A DNA stretch of 64,000 nt from Nissabacter sp. SGAir0207 (GCF_005491205.1 NZ_CP028040.1:1-64000); one strand, 5' to 3'; positions 8,826-18,403 are shown, counted from the first letter of the stretch. A program made the numbers and translations. Notes: generated by a model from the letters alone, not told the origin.

Positions 8826-9563
8826 TTACCCCATCCTGCCTGTCCTGAGTGCGTTAACCCAGTCGGGGCGCTGGTTATTCCGTGCTGCGTTCGCCGCCTC
8901 TTCCCAGTCATAGCTGACCTTTCTGAACTCCACCGCCCACTTGCCGTGGCGTTTTTCGAGCAAGGCATAGCGGGCATGGGGGGAGCCGCTCTCCATTTTA
9001 TGGTAGAAGGGGCGATCGTCATCATAGGCTTGCAGACCGACGCTGCCGGGGTTGACGATTACACAGCCTGAGTTCAGTTCAAGGAGACGGGGAATGTGGG
9101 TATGGCCGCACAGGATAAGTGTGGCGTCCAGGTGTTTCACATAGTCACTGACGCGCGTAACAGAAGATGGTCTGACGGAGGATGCTGATACCTCCTCAAG
9201 CAGATAGGTGGTGTCATTGCCGGGGACACCATGCACCATCACGATTTCATCATGCAGGGTCAGTTCCGCTGGCAGGGCGCGCAGCCACTCCCAGTGTGCC
9301 GGCTGCAACTGTTGGAAGGCGTGTTGGTCAGACAACCCCATCTTATCGAAGGGCATCTCAAGCAGTTGCCGTTCATGGTTACCTTTGATGGTGGGAAAAT
9401 TGAGGGGCAATAGTCGCTCCGCCGTCTCCGCCGGAAAGAGGCCACCGGAGACAATGTCCCCAAGATTGACGGTAAAGTCCACGCCCTGCCCTGCGATATC
9501 CTGCAACACTGCATTAAGCGCGGAGACGTTCCCGTGTATGTCAGAGAGGGCCGCAAATTTCAT
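8826..9563 (-). CDS. Metallophosphoesterase (calcineurin-like)
   Basis: 245 residues from MKFAALSDIHGN, which is preceded by AAGGAG at a good distance; the upstream extension is rejected. Metal-binding motifs are clear: DIHGN near the N-terminus, NLGDIVSGG, KGNHER, and the late GHTHIPR. The family hydrolyses phosphoesters with two metal ions, and members of this size are usually phosphodiesterases of unknown natural substrate. It stands alone, facing the flavoprotein gene. Confidence 0.8.
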   Translation of the reverse strand: MKFAALSDIHGNVSALNAVLQDIAGQGVDFTVNLGDIVSGGLFPAETAERLLPLNFPTIKGNHERQLLEMPFDKMGLSDQHAFQQLQPAHWEWLRALPAELTLHDEIVMVHGVPGNDTTYLLEEVSASSVRPSSVTRVSDYVKHLDATLILCGHTHIPRLLELNSGCVIVNPGSVGLQAYDDDRPFYHKMESGSPHARYALLEKRHGKWAVEFRKVSYDWEEAANAARNNQRPDWVNALRTGRMG

Positions 9564-9668
9564 CAGGTTAAACTCCTTTTTGGTTAGGCACTTAACCATA
9601 AACTCTTTTCATCCCTTGCGCTGCAGAAGATCTTTCATCTTATTTTTGCTTGAAACCTACTAAAAGTA

Positions 9669-9685
9669 ACCTACTATAAGTAGGT
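9669..9685. promoter_or_regulatory. Palindrome upstream of the flavoprotein/TetR operon
   Basis: ACCTACT-ATA-AGTAGGT is a perfect 7-bp inverted repeat. A second half-site AACCTACTA lies 15 bp upstream at 9653. Its position just before an operon that ends in a tetR-family gene makes it a probable autoregulatory operator. Confidence 0.6.
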
Positions 9686-9708
9686 ATTCTTTGACGGAGG
9701 TTAGCCCC

Positions 9709-10305
9709 ATGCATGCACTGATTGTTTCAGCCCACCCTGATGGCAATTCGCATACCCAGGCGGTGGCGGCACACGTCGCCAGCGGCATTCAGGCGGGTGG
9801 TATCCATAGCGTTGAACAGATCAATCTGGCCGACGAGCAATTTGACCCGCGCTTCAATCAGGCTGACTATGCGCAGTTCAGCCAGCGCGCTGCCCTGCCC
9901 GCGGATGTGGTGGCGGAGCAGGCGCGGCTGGATCGTGCCAATGCGCTGGTGCTGGTCTACCCAATCTACTGGTGGTCATTCCCGGCCCAGCTCAAGGGCT
10001 GGATCGATCGGGTATTCACGCAGGATTGGGCCTACTACGAGGATGGCGACAGGGTAACCGGCAAACTCGGCCACCTGCAGGTGCACCTGCTGGCGCTGGG
10101 GGCGGCTAGCCCGCGCACCTATGTGCGGCATGGCTATTTCAGCAGTATGCGTACCCAAATTGACCACGGTATTTTTGATTACTGCGGTGCCCCGGTCATG
10201 ACCAGTGAGTTGCTGCTCCCTTCTGATGAGCACTTCCCGGACGCACATTACCGGCTGGCGCATAACCTTGGCCGCCAGCTATTTAACACAAAGGAACCCG
10301 CATGA
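9709..10305 (+). CDS. NAD(P)H-dependent quinone reductase-like flavoprotein
   Basis: 198 residues from MHALIVSAHPDG, which follows GGAGG by 9 nt. The flavodoxin-like fold is shown by the N-terminal P-loop-like SAHPDGNSHT and by YPIYWWSFPAQLKGWIDRVF, a hallmark of the NQO1/KefF/MdaB group. It should reduce quinones or other electrophiles by two electrons with FMN or FAD. The tetR gene overlaps its stop by 4 bp, so the pair is an electrophile-inducible detoxification unit (inference). Confidence 0.85.
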   Translation: MHALIVSAHPDGNSHTQAVAAHVASGIQAGGIHSVEQINLADEQFDPRFNQADYAQFSQRAALPADVVAEQARLDRANALVLVYPIYWWSFPAQLKGWIDRVFTQDWAYYEDGDRVTGKLGHLQVHLLALGAASPRTYVRHGYFSSMRTQIDHGIFDYCGAPVMTSELLLPSDEHFPDAHYRLAHNLGRQLFNTKEPA

Positions 10306-10889
10306 CCCATACCCCACGCCAACGTATGCCCCGTCAGGCGCGGCGGCAACAACTGCTTAACGTCGCTTGGGAGTTGGTGCGTCAGGGCGGCACCGATGCG
10401 CTGGCATTGGGGCGGCTGGCTGAGGAGGCGGGCGTCAGCAAGCCGGTGGTTTACGATCACTTCACCACCCGCCACGGCTTGCTGGCCGCGCTGTATGAGG
10501 ATTTTGATATACGGCAGAACGCGATTATCGATGCGGCGATGGCGGCCGCCGGTGACAGCGTGGCGGAGAAGGCAGCGGTGGTCGCGTCCAGCTATGTGAA
10601 CTGCGTGCTGAGCCAAGGGCGCGAAATCCCGGATGTGCTCTCGGCGCTGGACAGCACGCCAGAACTGGCGGAGGTGAAGCGCCAATACCAACTGGATTTT
10701 ATCGCGAAGTTCCGTGGCTGGTTTGCCACAGATGTCGCGCCGCCGGGCCTGCCGCTGGCGGCGATGTGGGGGCTGCTCGGTGCCGCGGACAGCATCTCCA
10801 ACGCCGTGGTCTGCGGCGACATCAGCCAGCAGGCGGGGTTGGAGGAGATCACCGCGCTTATCATTGCGACGATCGCGCGTTATCGCTGA
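10302..10889 (+). CDS. TetR-family repressor
   Basis: 195 residues. The N-terminal helix-turn-helix (ALALGRLAEEAGVSKPVVYDHF) is typical of TetR regulators, followed by an all-helical ligand domain. It is translationally coupled to the flavoprotein gene by an ATGA overlap and probably represses its own operon through the palindrome at 9669. Confidence 0.85.
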   Translation: MTHTPRQRMPRQARRQQLLNVAWELVRQGGTDALALGRLAEEAGVSKPVVYDHFTTRHGLLAALYEDFDIRQNAIIDAAMAAAGDSVAEKAAVVASSYVNCVLSQGREIPDVLSALDSTPELAEVKRQYQLDFIAKFRGWFATDVAPPGLPLAAMWGLLGAADSISNAVVCGDISQQAGLEEITALIIATIARYR

Positions 10890-11016
10890 GCAGGAGGGCC
10901 GGATGCCCTTCTCTGACAATAGCCCACTCAGGCCCGCCGTTTTGCGCTGCTGTTTTTTTCTGCTAGTATGGCGCGCTATTTAATAGTTTGAATTATTTGG
11001 ATTATATTGGGATAGG

Positions 11017-11148
11017 ATGTCTACTAAATATACGATTGCAAGCGCGCTGTTTTTGTTTCTGCTGGTAGCAGGGGGATATGAGGTGTTCACCCATGCGGGG
11101 GAAGATCTGTTCTCTTCACTGCCGGAATTTGTGCCTTACAACCCCTAG
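11017..11148 (+). CDS. Small single-pass membrane protein (43 aa)
   Basis: ATG preceded by GGGATAGG. The peptide starts MSTKYTIAS, has one hydrophobic helix at about residues 6-20 and an acidic C-terminal tail rich in Phe and Pro. It is too short for most gene callers and I recognise no family. It lies alone, 128 bp after tetR, with an AT-rich promoter-like region (TAATAGTTTGAATTATTTGG) in front. Confidence 0.4.
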   Translation: MSTKYTIASALFLFLLVAGGYEVFTHAGEDLFSSLPEFVPYNP

Positions 11149-11307
11149 CTGTATTAAATTTCCCCGACTCGCCATCAGCGCAAATTTCGGCTCTGGGGCG
11201 ATAGTTGCCAGCCAGTCCGCTGTGCGTTGTAAAGACTCAGGGAGTTCCAGAGCCAGCAACTCCCAAATAGAACGCAAAGAGAGTATGGGCGCTAATATCT
11301 TACCCAC
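11116..11307 (-). other. Possible remnant of an immunity or toxin-tip ORF
   Basis: A 63-codon minus-strand ORF that follows the Rhs remnant. The peptide has a protein-like stretch (ELLALELPESLQRTADWLA), but it overlaps the small membrane gene and has no convincing start. It could be what is left of the Rhs tip's immunity gene; low confidence. Confidence 0.2.
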
Positions 11308-11346
11308 GAGATATTAGCCGCCCAACGTTACCGCTATAAAAATACT

Positions 11347-12253
11347 CTATATCAGCACCCCGTAATCTGTTAATTGCAGAGGATTCCATATTTCAGGTTC
11401 AAAACCTTCCGGCATAGTGAAATGTGAGAAATCCCAGGTTCGCAGTATATCGGCACGTCCCCTCTCTTTTGAATTAACAGGCATCCGCCCATCAATATCT
11501 TGTAGCGTGGTTGGATTATTCCTGACCATCCTGAACAGGTTCTGTCCGTCCACTGTACCCGCCGGGTCTGCGGAGAGCCAGCGCCCCACCCAAGGTTGGT
11601 AGTAACGGTAACCGTATTAGTAAAGCCCCGTCGCGTCGCGCTCTTTGCCGGAGTAACGTCTATTTTTGTCGTTCGCCTCCACCGCGCTACGCGCCGCCCA
11701 TACCGCCGTGCCACCGTACGGGTAGTACGCTTCCGTACTGATGACCTTCCCGTCGCCATCCAGCTCCAGTCCGCAGCTACCGGTGAGATCGCCATAGCTG
11801 TAAAATACTTCTCGCGCAGCTTCTGTCCGGCGGCCGACCAGCTCAGCGACTTCATGATAACCTGCTCCGTAATGCTCAAGGGACGTCCCGGCAGGGTTGC
11901 GTCCGGTACGGGTTACCGCCCGGCTTCTCTCTTCTGTACCATCGTCCGCGGTGCGAATATTGCTGACCGCGATACATGGCCGTCCTGCCGCGTCGTTCAG
12001 TACCACGATGGTGCCGGAATCTGCGCTGACGGTGCGCAAGACGGGCCAGCCAGATCGGTGAGGTAGCTGAAGTTCGCCAAATCAGCATCAATGCAGACGC
12101 GGATCGGCGCTACGCGCCAAAAAGCCACCGGCATCGTACCGATGGAGGGTGATGTACTCACGGGTGACGGTGGTATGCGATGTTGCGCACGGTCAGGCCT
12201 CGGTTGTCGAGGAGTGTGATCGTGGGGGTTTTGCTGAACAGCGATGTGCTCAT
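11347..12253 (-). pseudogene. Decayed TccC-like Rhs/YD-repeat gene
   Basis: Starts at 12253 with the typical TccC/Rhs beginning (MSTSLFSKTPTITLLDNRGLTVR). It then shifts frame repeatedly and jumps to the conserved C-terminal core. The core reads NRRYSGKERDATGLY, then a TAA stop (11620s) where the family has Tyr, then YGYRYYQPWVGRWLSADPAG in the same frame, and a short variable tip. Full-length proteins of this kind have roughly 900 residues, while only about 300 codons remain, so there were large internal deletions. TccC proteins form the toxin-encapsulating cage of ABC toxin complexes. No tcA or tcB genes are present. Confidence 0.8.
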
Positions 12254-12426
12254 GGTATTCTCCTGTTTATCGTATGCAGCCGGTTTGGCAGCACAAAAAA
12301 TCATACGATAATCAGGAAAACTTAATAGTTACTGGGACTTAAGGGCGGGTTAAGAAAGACAACAAGCCTTCCCCACTGATTTTATGGCCAGCTTACACTG
12401 GCCTGAATATCGCGGCCGTCACGCCC

Positions 12427-13335
12427 TCAATAGTGATCCGGCACAATCATATTCTCCGGCACCGGATGGCGGGCGTAATCGTCATGATGGATGCGGGAGG
12501 GCAGCGTGATGCGATCACCCTCCTCCGCCTCATAGGGCACCTGCTGCAACAGGTGTGAGATGCAGTTGAGGCGCGCTTTCCTTTTATCCACGCCCTTCAC
12601 CACCCACCACCGCGCCTCCTCAATATTGGTGCGCTCGAGCATCACCTCTTTGGCGACGGTGTAATCCTCCCAGCGGCGGCGGCTCTCCAGATCCATTGGG
12701 CTGAGTTTCCACTGCTTGAGCGGGTCGTGGATACGGCTCAAAAAGCGCGTCTCCTGCTCCTCATCGGTGATCGAGATCCAGTATTTGACGATCTGGATGC
12801 CGCTGCGCACCAACATGCGCTCAAACTCCGGCGTGCTGTGGAAAAACTCCTCGTACTCTTTGTCCGTGCAGAAGCCCATTACCTTTTCCACGCCCGCGCG
12901 GTTATACCAGCTACGGTCGAACAGCACGATCTCGCCTGCGGAAGGCAGGTGCGACACATAGCGCTGGAAATACCACTGCGAGCGCTCACGCTCATTGGGT
13001 GCTGGCAGCGCGGCCACCCGGCAGTAACGCGGGTTCAGCCGCTGCATGATGCGCTTGATCACGCCGCCCTTGCCAGCCGCGTCGCGCCCCTCAAAAATGA
13101 CCACCAGACGGTGGCCGGTACGCACCACCCAGTTCTGTAATTTAACCAGCTCTCCCTGCAAGTGCAGGAGTTCACAGAAGTAACGGCGACGCCAGGCTTT
13201 CTCCTCGGGTGAGCCACTCGCATCCAGGCGGCTCTCCTCGAGTTCCAGCTCCAGCGACTCGTCATAGCTGTCATAGAACTCCTGCAAAAGACGTGTATCA
13301 AACATGTCGTTGTAATTAATTTCATGGGTAGACAT
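12427..13335 (-). CDS. ppk2: Polyphosphate kinase 2
   Basis: 302 residues, PPK2 family. Walker A EGRDAAGKGG lies at about residues 82-91, the lid-side motif LFDRSWYNRAGVE and the conserved PNERERSQWYFQRY follow. PPK2 enzymes transfer phosphate between polyphosphate and nucleoside di- or monophosphates. It is cotranscribed behind the PiT transporter (28 bp gap), so phosphate uptake and polyphosphate turnover are linked, and the operon starts with a PHO box. Confidence 0.9.
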   Translation of the reverse strand: MSTHEINYNDMFDTRLLQEFYDSYDESLELELEESRLDASGSPEEKAWRRRYFCELLHLQGELVKLQNWVVRTGHRLVVIFEGRDAAGKGGVIKRIMQRLNPRYCRVAALPAPNERERSQWYFQRYVSHLPSAGEIVLFDRSWYNRAGVEKVMGFCTDKEYEEFFHSTPEFERMLVRSGIQIVKYWISITDEEQETRFLSRIHDPLKQWKLSPMDLESRRRWEDYTVAKEVMLERTNIEEARWWVVKGVDKRKARLNCISHLLQQVPYEAEEGDRITLPSRIHHDDYARHPVPENMIVPDHY

Positions 13336-13363
13336 CGTTCAGTATCCCTGTCAAAAACCAAAA

Positions 13364-14983
13364 TTACAGTGAAATCAAAAGCCAATAGAGTCCAGCAGAG
13401 AGCAGTGCGGCAGCGGGCAAGGTCAGCACCCAGGCCAGCACCATGTTACGCAGGGTCGCCATCTGTAAGCCGCTGCGGTTGGCCGCCATCGTGCCGGCAA
13501 TGCCTGATGAGAGAACATGGGTGGTGGAAACCGGCATTCCGAAGGCATCCGCCGCGCCGATGGTGCCCATGGCAACCAGCTGGGCGCTGACGCCTTGCGC
13601 ATAGTTGAGCGGGTTTTTGCCGATCTTCTCACCCAGCGTGGAGACGATCCGGCGCCAGCCGACCATGGTGCCGAGGCCCAGCGCAATCGCGACGGCTACC
13701 TTGACCCAGGAGGGGATGAATTGGGTGGAGGCGTCCAGCGCCTTTTTCAGCGACTGCAAGGTCTGCTGCGTGGCCGCCGGCAGGGTCAGCGAGGGGTCAG
13801 CCTGCAGGCGTTTGATGGTGCCTGCCGCCAGATACATCTCATTGCGCACGGTGGTGATCTGTTCCTCCGGGATAGCCTGCAGGGTGCCATAGTGGGACAG
13901 CGTAGTGCCGAGGTTGCCAGCGATCTGCGCCAGCGCAGGCAGCACCTGGGCATTGCGCTCGCTGGTACGCAGATAGGTTGCCAGTACGTCATGTGGCTGG
14001 CCAACCGGTGCCGCCGCGCCCTGCCGTGACAGCAGGTGTTGGCTCTGTTGCGCCAGCGTGATGATGGTCGGCACTTCAGTCTGCGGCAGTGCGCGATTAA
14101 GGGAGTAGGTCACCGGCAGGGCCGCAACCAAAATCAGCATAATCAGCCCCATGCCTTTCTGCCCATCGTTCGAGCCGTGGGCGAAGGAGACGCCGGTACA
14201 GGTCAGCACCATCATGCTGCGGATCCAAAGGGGCGGCGCGCCGTTCTGTTTCGCGGCCTGATACAGCTCTGGCTTGTTCACCAGCCGCTTCATGATGAGC
14301 AGCAGCAGCGCCGCACAGCCGAAGCCCACGATGGGCGAGAGGAGCAGCGCATTGCCGATGTTGAGTGCCTGCCCCCAGTTCACGCCGCTCATGGCGCTGC
14401 GGCCATGCATCACCGCATTGGCGACGCCGACACCGATGATGGAGCCGATCAGCGTATGGGAAGAGGAGGCGGGCAGGCCCAGCCACCAGGTTGCCAGGTT
14501 CCAGATGATGGCGGCGAAGAGCAGCGCGTAGATCATGACAAAACTTTCGCTACTGCCAGCCTGCAAAATCAACTCAACGGGCAGCAGGGAGATAATCCCG
14601 AACGCGACCGCACCCGTGGAGAACAGCACCCCAAGGAAGTTAAAGATCCCTGACAAGACCACAGCCACCGTCGGTGGCAGCGAGCGCGTATAGATCACGG
14701 TTGCCACCGCATTTGCGGTGTCATGGAAACCGTTCACGAATTCAAAACCCAGTGCGGCCAGCAACGCGACACCCAAAAGGATGAAGGGCAGCGAACTGCT
14801 ATATTCCAGCCCGGTCTGTTTAATGTCGCCAATAAGGTGTGTACCGGTAAATACCGCGCCCATAATAAGCAGCAGGATGAAAAGAAGCATTGGCTTCTTA
14901 CTTTCACCTTTTTTGGTCAGGTCGGCCGGGGATAAGGGGGTTGCAGCCACCGTTAATGGCTGGGTCGTTACATAATCACTCAT
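13364..14983 (-). CDS. PiT-family inorganic phosphate transporter
   Basis: 539 residues, about 10-12 membrane helices. The two PiT signature repeats are present (GFHDTANAVATVIYTRSL near residue 85, and VSTTHVLSSGIAGTMAANR near the C-terminus), with SFAHGSNDGQKGMGL in the middle. The central insert (about residues 310-420) is longer than in the shortest PiT proteins but normal for the enterobacterial type. It imports metal-phosphate with protons. It is the first gene of an operon with ppk2, behind a PhoB-type site. Confidence 0.9.
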   Translation of the reverse strand: MSDYVTTQPLTVAATPLSPADLTKKGESKKPMLLFILLLIMGAVFTGTHLIGDIKQTGLEYSSSLPFILLGVALLAALGFEFVNGFHDTANAVATVIYTRSLPPTVAVVLSGIFNFLGVLFSTGAVAFGIISLLPVELILQAGSSESFVMIYALLFAAIIWNLATWWLGLPASSSHTLIGSIIGVGVANAVMHGRSAMSGVNWGQALNIGNALLLSPIVGFGCAALLLLIMKRLVNKPELYQAAKQNGAPPLWIRSMMVLTCTGVSFAHGSNDGQKGMGLIMLILVAALPVTYSLNRALPQTEVPTIITLAQQSQHLLSRQGAAAPVGQPHDVLATYLRTSERNAQVLPALAQIAGNLGTTLSHYGTLQAIPEEQITTVRNEMYLAAGTIKRLQADPSLTLPAATQQTLQSLKKALDASTQFIPSWVKVAVAIALGLGTMVGWRRIVSTLGEKIGKNPLNYAQGVSAQLVAMGTIGAADAFGMPVSTTHVLSSGIAGTMAANRSGLQMATLRNMVLAWVLTLPAAALLSAGLYWLLISL

Positions 14984-15056
14984 CAGAAAGAATTTCCTGT
15001 ATATCGCTCAAGCAGCAGAAGCACAACGATTTGTGTGACTAACTTATAGAAATTCT

Positions 15057-15074
15057 ATGAAGGTTTTATGACAG
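15057..15074 (-). promoter_or_regulatory. PHO box (PhoB-binding site) upstream of pit-ppk2
   Basis: On the minus strand CTGTCATAAAACCTTCAT matches the PHO-box consensus CTGTCATAAAACTGTCAT at 16 of 18 positions. A -10-like TATAAG follows 8 bp downstream. A further TGACAG-type half-site lies just upstream. This predicts induction of the operon by phosphate starvation. Confidence 0.65.
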
Positions 15075-15388
15075 AGCTGTCAAAAAAGCGTCATATAACG
15101 CTATTTTTGCGGTGGACGAAAAAGAGAGGGGATAATTATAATTAAATTTAAAAACAATAAGTTAAATTATAGCTCGCTTATTTAATGAGGTTTATCCTAA
15201 AATAAAACACGCGCGTCCGCAGCGTTATTATCATTACGGTGACATTTTCATACTGCACATAATTCATGAAAATGACGAGGAAGGGATGTGACCAAAAAAG
15301 CATCTTCCCGTTCTGGGCAATGCTTTGAACCTGTCAATTTCACACCCGCTGAAAAAAGCGTAGCGGCTTTTTGATACTTTGCGAAAAT
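15075..15388. other. Intergenic region upstream of the PHO box
   Basis: About 310 bp between the pit promoter and the stop of the AraC gene. AT-rich, with several T/A runs and no ORF or recognisable RNA. A terminator for the AraC gene is expected here, but I see no convincing stem. Confidence 0.4.
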
Positions 15389-16258
15389 TTATATTTTCCC
15401 CTGCCCGTTCAGCCAGAATTTCTTATAGCGCGCCGGCGGAATGCCCACCAGGTTATGGAATATACGATGGAAGTTATTCACGTTGTCATACCCCACGGCG
15501 TTGGCCACTTCCGTGACGCCCAGATCGGTGCTCAATAATAAATTCTGTGCTTCGCCAATGCGGCGGCGCGTCTGATACTGCTTGGGGGAGTAGCCCGAGT
15601 AGGCTTTGAAAACATGCGCCAGATAAAACTGGCTCATATTGAGGGCGGCAGTGATGGAACTGAGCGCAATGTCATCTTTGTAATGGTTATCGATATACTC
15701 CTTCACCCGCTGCCCCAGCAGGGTTTGGGGGCTTTCATGCTCAGGCTTATGGGCCATCCAGAGGTTACGGCACAGCAGCAGCAGTACGCTGAGCAGGTTG
15801 TCACTCATCTCTGCGCTGTAGACTCGCTTGCTGTTGACGTGCGTCCAGAGTTGATCAAACAGCTGGCAGATCTCGTCATAGAACTCACCGCTGGGCATGA
15901 CGGCGGGCTGCGCGCGGGTAGTGAGGATATTGGTCGGCAACCCGTCCACTTTCAGTTGCTCAACCCCACAGCTAAAAATCAACAGGTCATCGGATGCGGT
16001 CGGGTTTTCATCATGCAGCACGTGCGCGTTGAACAGCAGCAGGTCACCTTGCTGCACCCGGTAGTTTCGGCCATCAATGTTATAGCTCCCGCTCCCGGCC
16101 CGGATAAACATCAGCTCGAGCCGATCGTCGTGCTTGTGCATCACTCGCGGGATCGCGGCCCCCGCCCCTTCGGCCTTACAGATAAAGGTCAGCCGTGGCC
16201 GCAGATTGTTCTCAAAACCACGTAATGAAGGCGGCTCGTTCAGGCGGAAAGTCAGCAT
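15389..16258 (-). CDS. AraC-family regulator with cupin sensor domain
   Basis: 289 residues. The N-terminal ~140 residues look like an AraC-type cupin ligand-binding domain (MHKHDDRLELMFI... QGDLLLFNAHVLHDE), followed by the C-terminal double helix-turn-helix (ALSSITAALNMSQFYLAHVFKAYSGYSPKQYQTRRRI). It is divergent from the sugar-catabolic operon at 16969 across a 710-bp intergenic region and is the obvious candidate activator of that operon, with a sugar or polyol as ligand. Confidence 0.85.
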   Translation of the reverse strand: MLTFRLNEPPSLRGFENNLRPRLTFICKAEGAGAAIPRVMHKHDDRLELMFIRAGSGSYNIDGRNYRVQQGDLLLFNAHVLHDENPTASDDLLIFSCGVEQLKVDGLPTNILTTRAQPAVMPSGEFYDEICQLFDQLWTHVNSKRVYSAEMSDNLLSVLLLLCRNLWMAHKPEHESPQTLLGQRVKEYIDNHYKDDIALSSITAALNMSQFYLAHVFKAYSGYSPKQYQTRRRIGEAQNLLLSTDLGVTEVANAVGYDNVNNFHRIFHNLVGIPPARYKKFWLNGQGKI

Positions 16259-16968
16259 GATGTCTCCTGTTGGTCTGCCACCATTCTTACATGCCGACGG
16301 AGAGCCGTAATCATCAATCTTGCTCTCCCTTTTTTAACCAAGCCATTGATAGATAGGGGCTTGCCAATATTCATCCGCTTTTATCTCGCTATTATTGCTA
16401 TCCCACGTTGTGGCGACGGTGTAGAACAGGCATCTTCATCCCTTAACGGATGGGTATCCAGCACCGGCGGGAGAAATACCCGTTGAAAAAACGCGTCAAT
16501 ACCCATTTTTCAACCGCCCAATAATCAATATCATCATTATTGCTATTATTGACTGGCGAAAAGATACTCCTGTTTTAATTTGTCAGCCTCCCCTCCCCGC
16601 CAAATAATAGCCATGTTTGGAATAACCCACCTATCGAAATGCAAGGTGGAAATTAGCCAATTTCAATCCTCTCCATTCTTGCTATGTCAACGGATAAAGC
16701 TGGTGCCGTGACAGCCATCACTTGATTTTGTGCTTTTCGCACGAATTTTTTGATCGCCAACACGCTGCAAAATCATGCATCAGGAATCGTATGGCGTTAA
16801 ACATTCACTTTGTTATAACTTCATTGCAACGTTAATAGGCGTGACGTTATAGCACAGAGCCAGCAAGGGTATTCGCAGCTTATAAAATCACTCAGAGTAA
16901 AAGAGCATAAATAAAGTGCCGTATTACCGGCATGCAACGCTGTTCACTTATAACCAGATGGATACGCT
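16259..16968. promoter_or_regulatory. Divergent control region of the AraC gene and the sugar operon
   Basis: A 710-bp gene-free stretch, unusually long, between two divergent starts. It contains several AT-rich segments and clustered CTATTATTG-type repeats (around 16389 and 16541), but I could not define a symmetric operator. The ATG at 16969 has a weak ribosome site. Confidence 0.4.
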
Positions 16969-18378
16969 ATGCATAATAAAACCAACCTGCACTCTCCGCG
17001 GCGCATGCGGTTAATTACCCTTATTTCAACCATTGGTGGATTGTGTTTTGGCTATGACACGGGGGTGATTTCTGGCGCGCTTATTTTCATGAAGTACGAT
17101 CTCAATCTTACGCCAGCTCAGGAGGGGTTGATCACCTCCTTCCTGTTATTTGGCGCGGCATTGGGCTCACTGTTTGGGGGATATTTATCAGACAAGCAGG
17201 GGCGGCGCAAAAACCTGTTGTGGGTGGCGGCCATCTTTATGGTGGGGGCTATCGCGACCTCACTGGCGTGGAGCGTGCCATCGATGATTGTGGCGCGTTT
17301 CGTGCTGGGGTTGGCGGTCGGTTGTGCGTCGGTTACGGTGCCCATCTATATTTGCGAGCTGGCGCGCGCCAACCAGCGGGAGCGGCTGGTGACGGTCAAT
17401 GAGCTGATGATCGTGACTGGGCAGTTCCTGGCGTACTCGGTCAACGCCGCCATCGTCAACCTCTATCCTGACATGTCCCACAACTGGCGCATCATGCTGG
17501 CTATCCCGGCGCTGCCCGGTGCGTTACTGTGGCTCGGGATGCTGGTAATGCCTGAATCACCACGCTTTTATATCCGCCGTGGAGAGACGGAAAAAGCAAT
17601 GAGCGTGCTGAAAACGCTGCGCCTGCCGGAAGAGGTGGATCGCGAGGTAAAGGAGATCCAGCAACTCATTAAGGTGGATGAGGTGAAATTCAACCTGTTT
17701 GCCGAGCTGAAAAACCGCTGGGTGGTGCAGCTGGTGTTAATCGGCCTGATGATTGTGTTGGCGACGCGCGTCACGGGCGTCAACACCATCATGTACTATG
17801 CGCCCACTGTGCTGAAGGCCACCGGGCTGGGGGATGCCGCCGCCGTTACCGGTGCCGTCGCCAATGGCCTGATCTCGATTATTGCGACGCTGCTGGGTAT
17901 TGCGTTAATTGGCCGGCACTCACGCCGTAAAATGTTTTTCACCGGCCAGGCGGGCGTCACCCTCAGCCTGATTCTGATTGGTTTGTCCTTTAAATACTTT
18001 TTCCATACTGAAGTCATTGATGGCGTGGAAACCTTACGGGCAAACTTTGCCAGCGCGCCCTACGTTATTCTCGGCTTGATGCTGGTATTCCTGTTATTTA
18101 TGCAGGGGTGGATCGCCCCCGTATTCTGGCTGATGCTTGCGGAAATCTACCCATTAAGAATGCGCGGCGTCGGCATGGGGTTCGCCGTATTTGGCCTGTG
18201 GACTTTCGACTTTATTATTCAGTCACTCTTCCCACTGCTGCTTAACCATTATGGCGGAGGCATGACCTTTGGGTTCTTTGCGGCCGCGAACATTATCATG
18301 CTGCTGCTATTGGTGAAATATCTCCCTGAGACGCGCGGCATGACACTGGAACAGATTGAAAAGAAATTCAGTTTTTAA
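16969..18378 (+). CDS. MFS sugar porter (inositol/polyol-type importer)
   Basis: 469 residues with 12 helices and sugar-porter signatures: GYDTGVISGAL near the N-terminus, GGYLSDKQGRRK, PESPRFYIRRGE after helix 6, and a C-terminal LPETRGMTLEQIEKKF. This is the major-facilitator sugar porter family, close in pattern to bacterial myo-inositol and hexose proton symporters. With the Gfo/Idh dehydrogenase next to it, an inositol or related cyclic polyol is the most likely substrate (inference). Confidence 0.85.
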   Translation: MHNKTNLHSPRRMRLITLISTIGGLCFGYDTGVISGALIFMKYDLNLTPAQEGLITSFLLFGAALGSLFGGYLSDKQGRRKNLLWVAAIFMVGAIATSLAWSVPSMIVARFVLGLAVGCASVTVPIYICELARANQRERLVTVNELMIVTGQFLAYSVNAAIVNLYPDMSHNWRIMLAIPALPGALLWLGMLVMPESPRFYIRRGETEKAMSVLKTLRLPEEVDREVKEIQQLIKVDEVKFNLFAELKNRWVVQLVLIGLMIVLATRVTGVNTIMYYAPTVLKATGLGDAAAVTGAVANGLISIIATLLGIALIGRHSRRKMFFTGQAGVTLSLILIGLSFKYFFHTEVIDGVETLRANFASAPYVILGLMLVFLLFMQGWIAPVFWLMLAEIYPLRMRGVGMGFAVFGLWTFDFIIQSLFPLLLNHYGGGMTFGFFAAANIIMLLLLVKYLPETRGMTLEQIEKKFSF

Positions 18379-18403
18379 CTTCACGGCAATTGAGGATAGA
18401 TCA

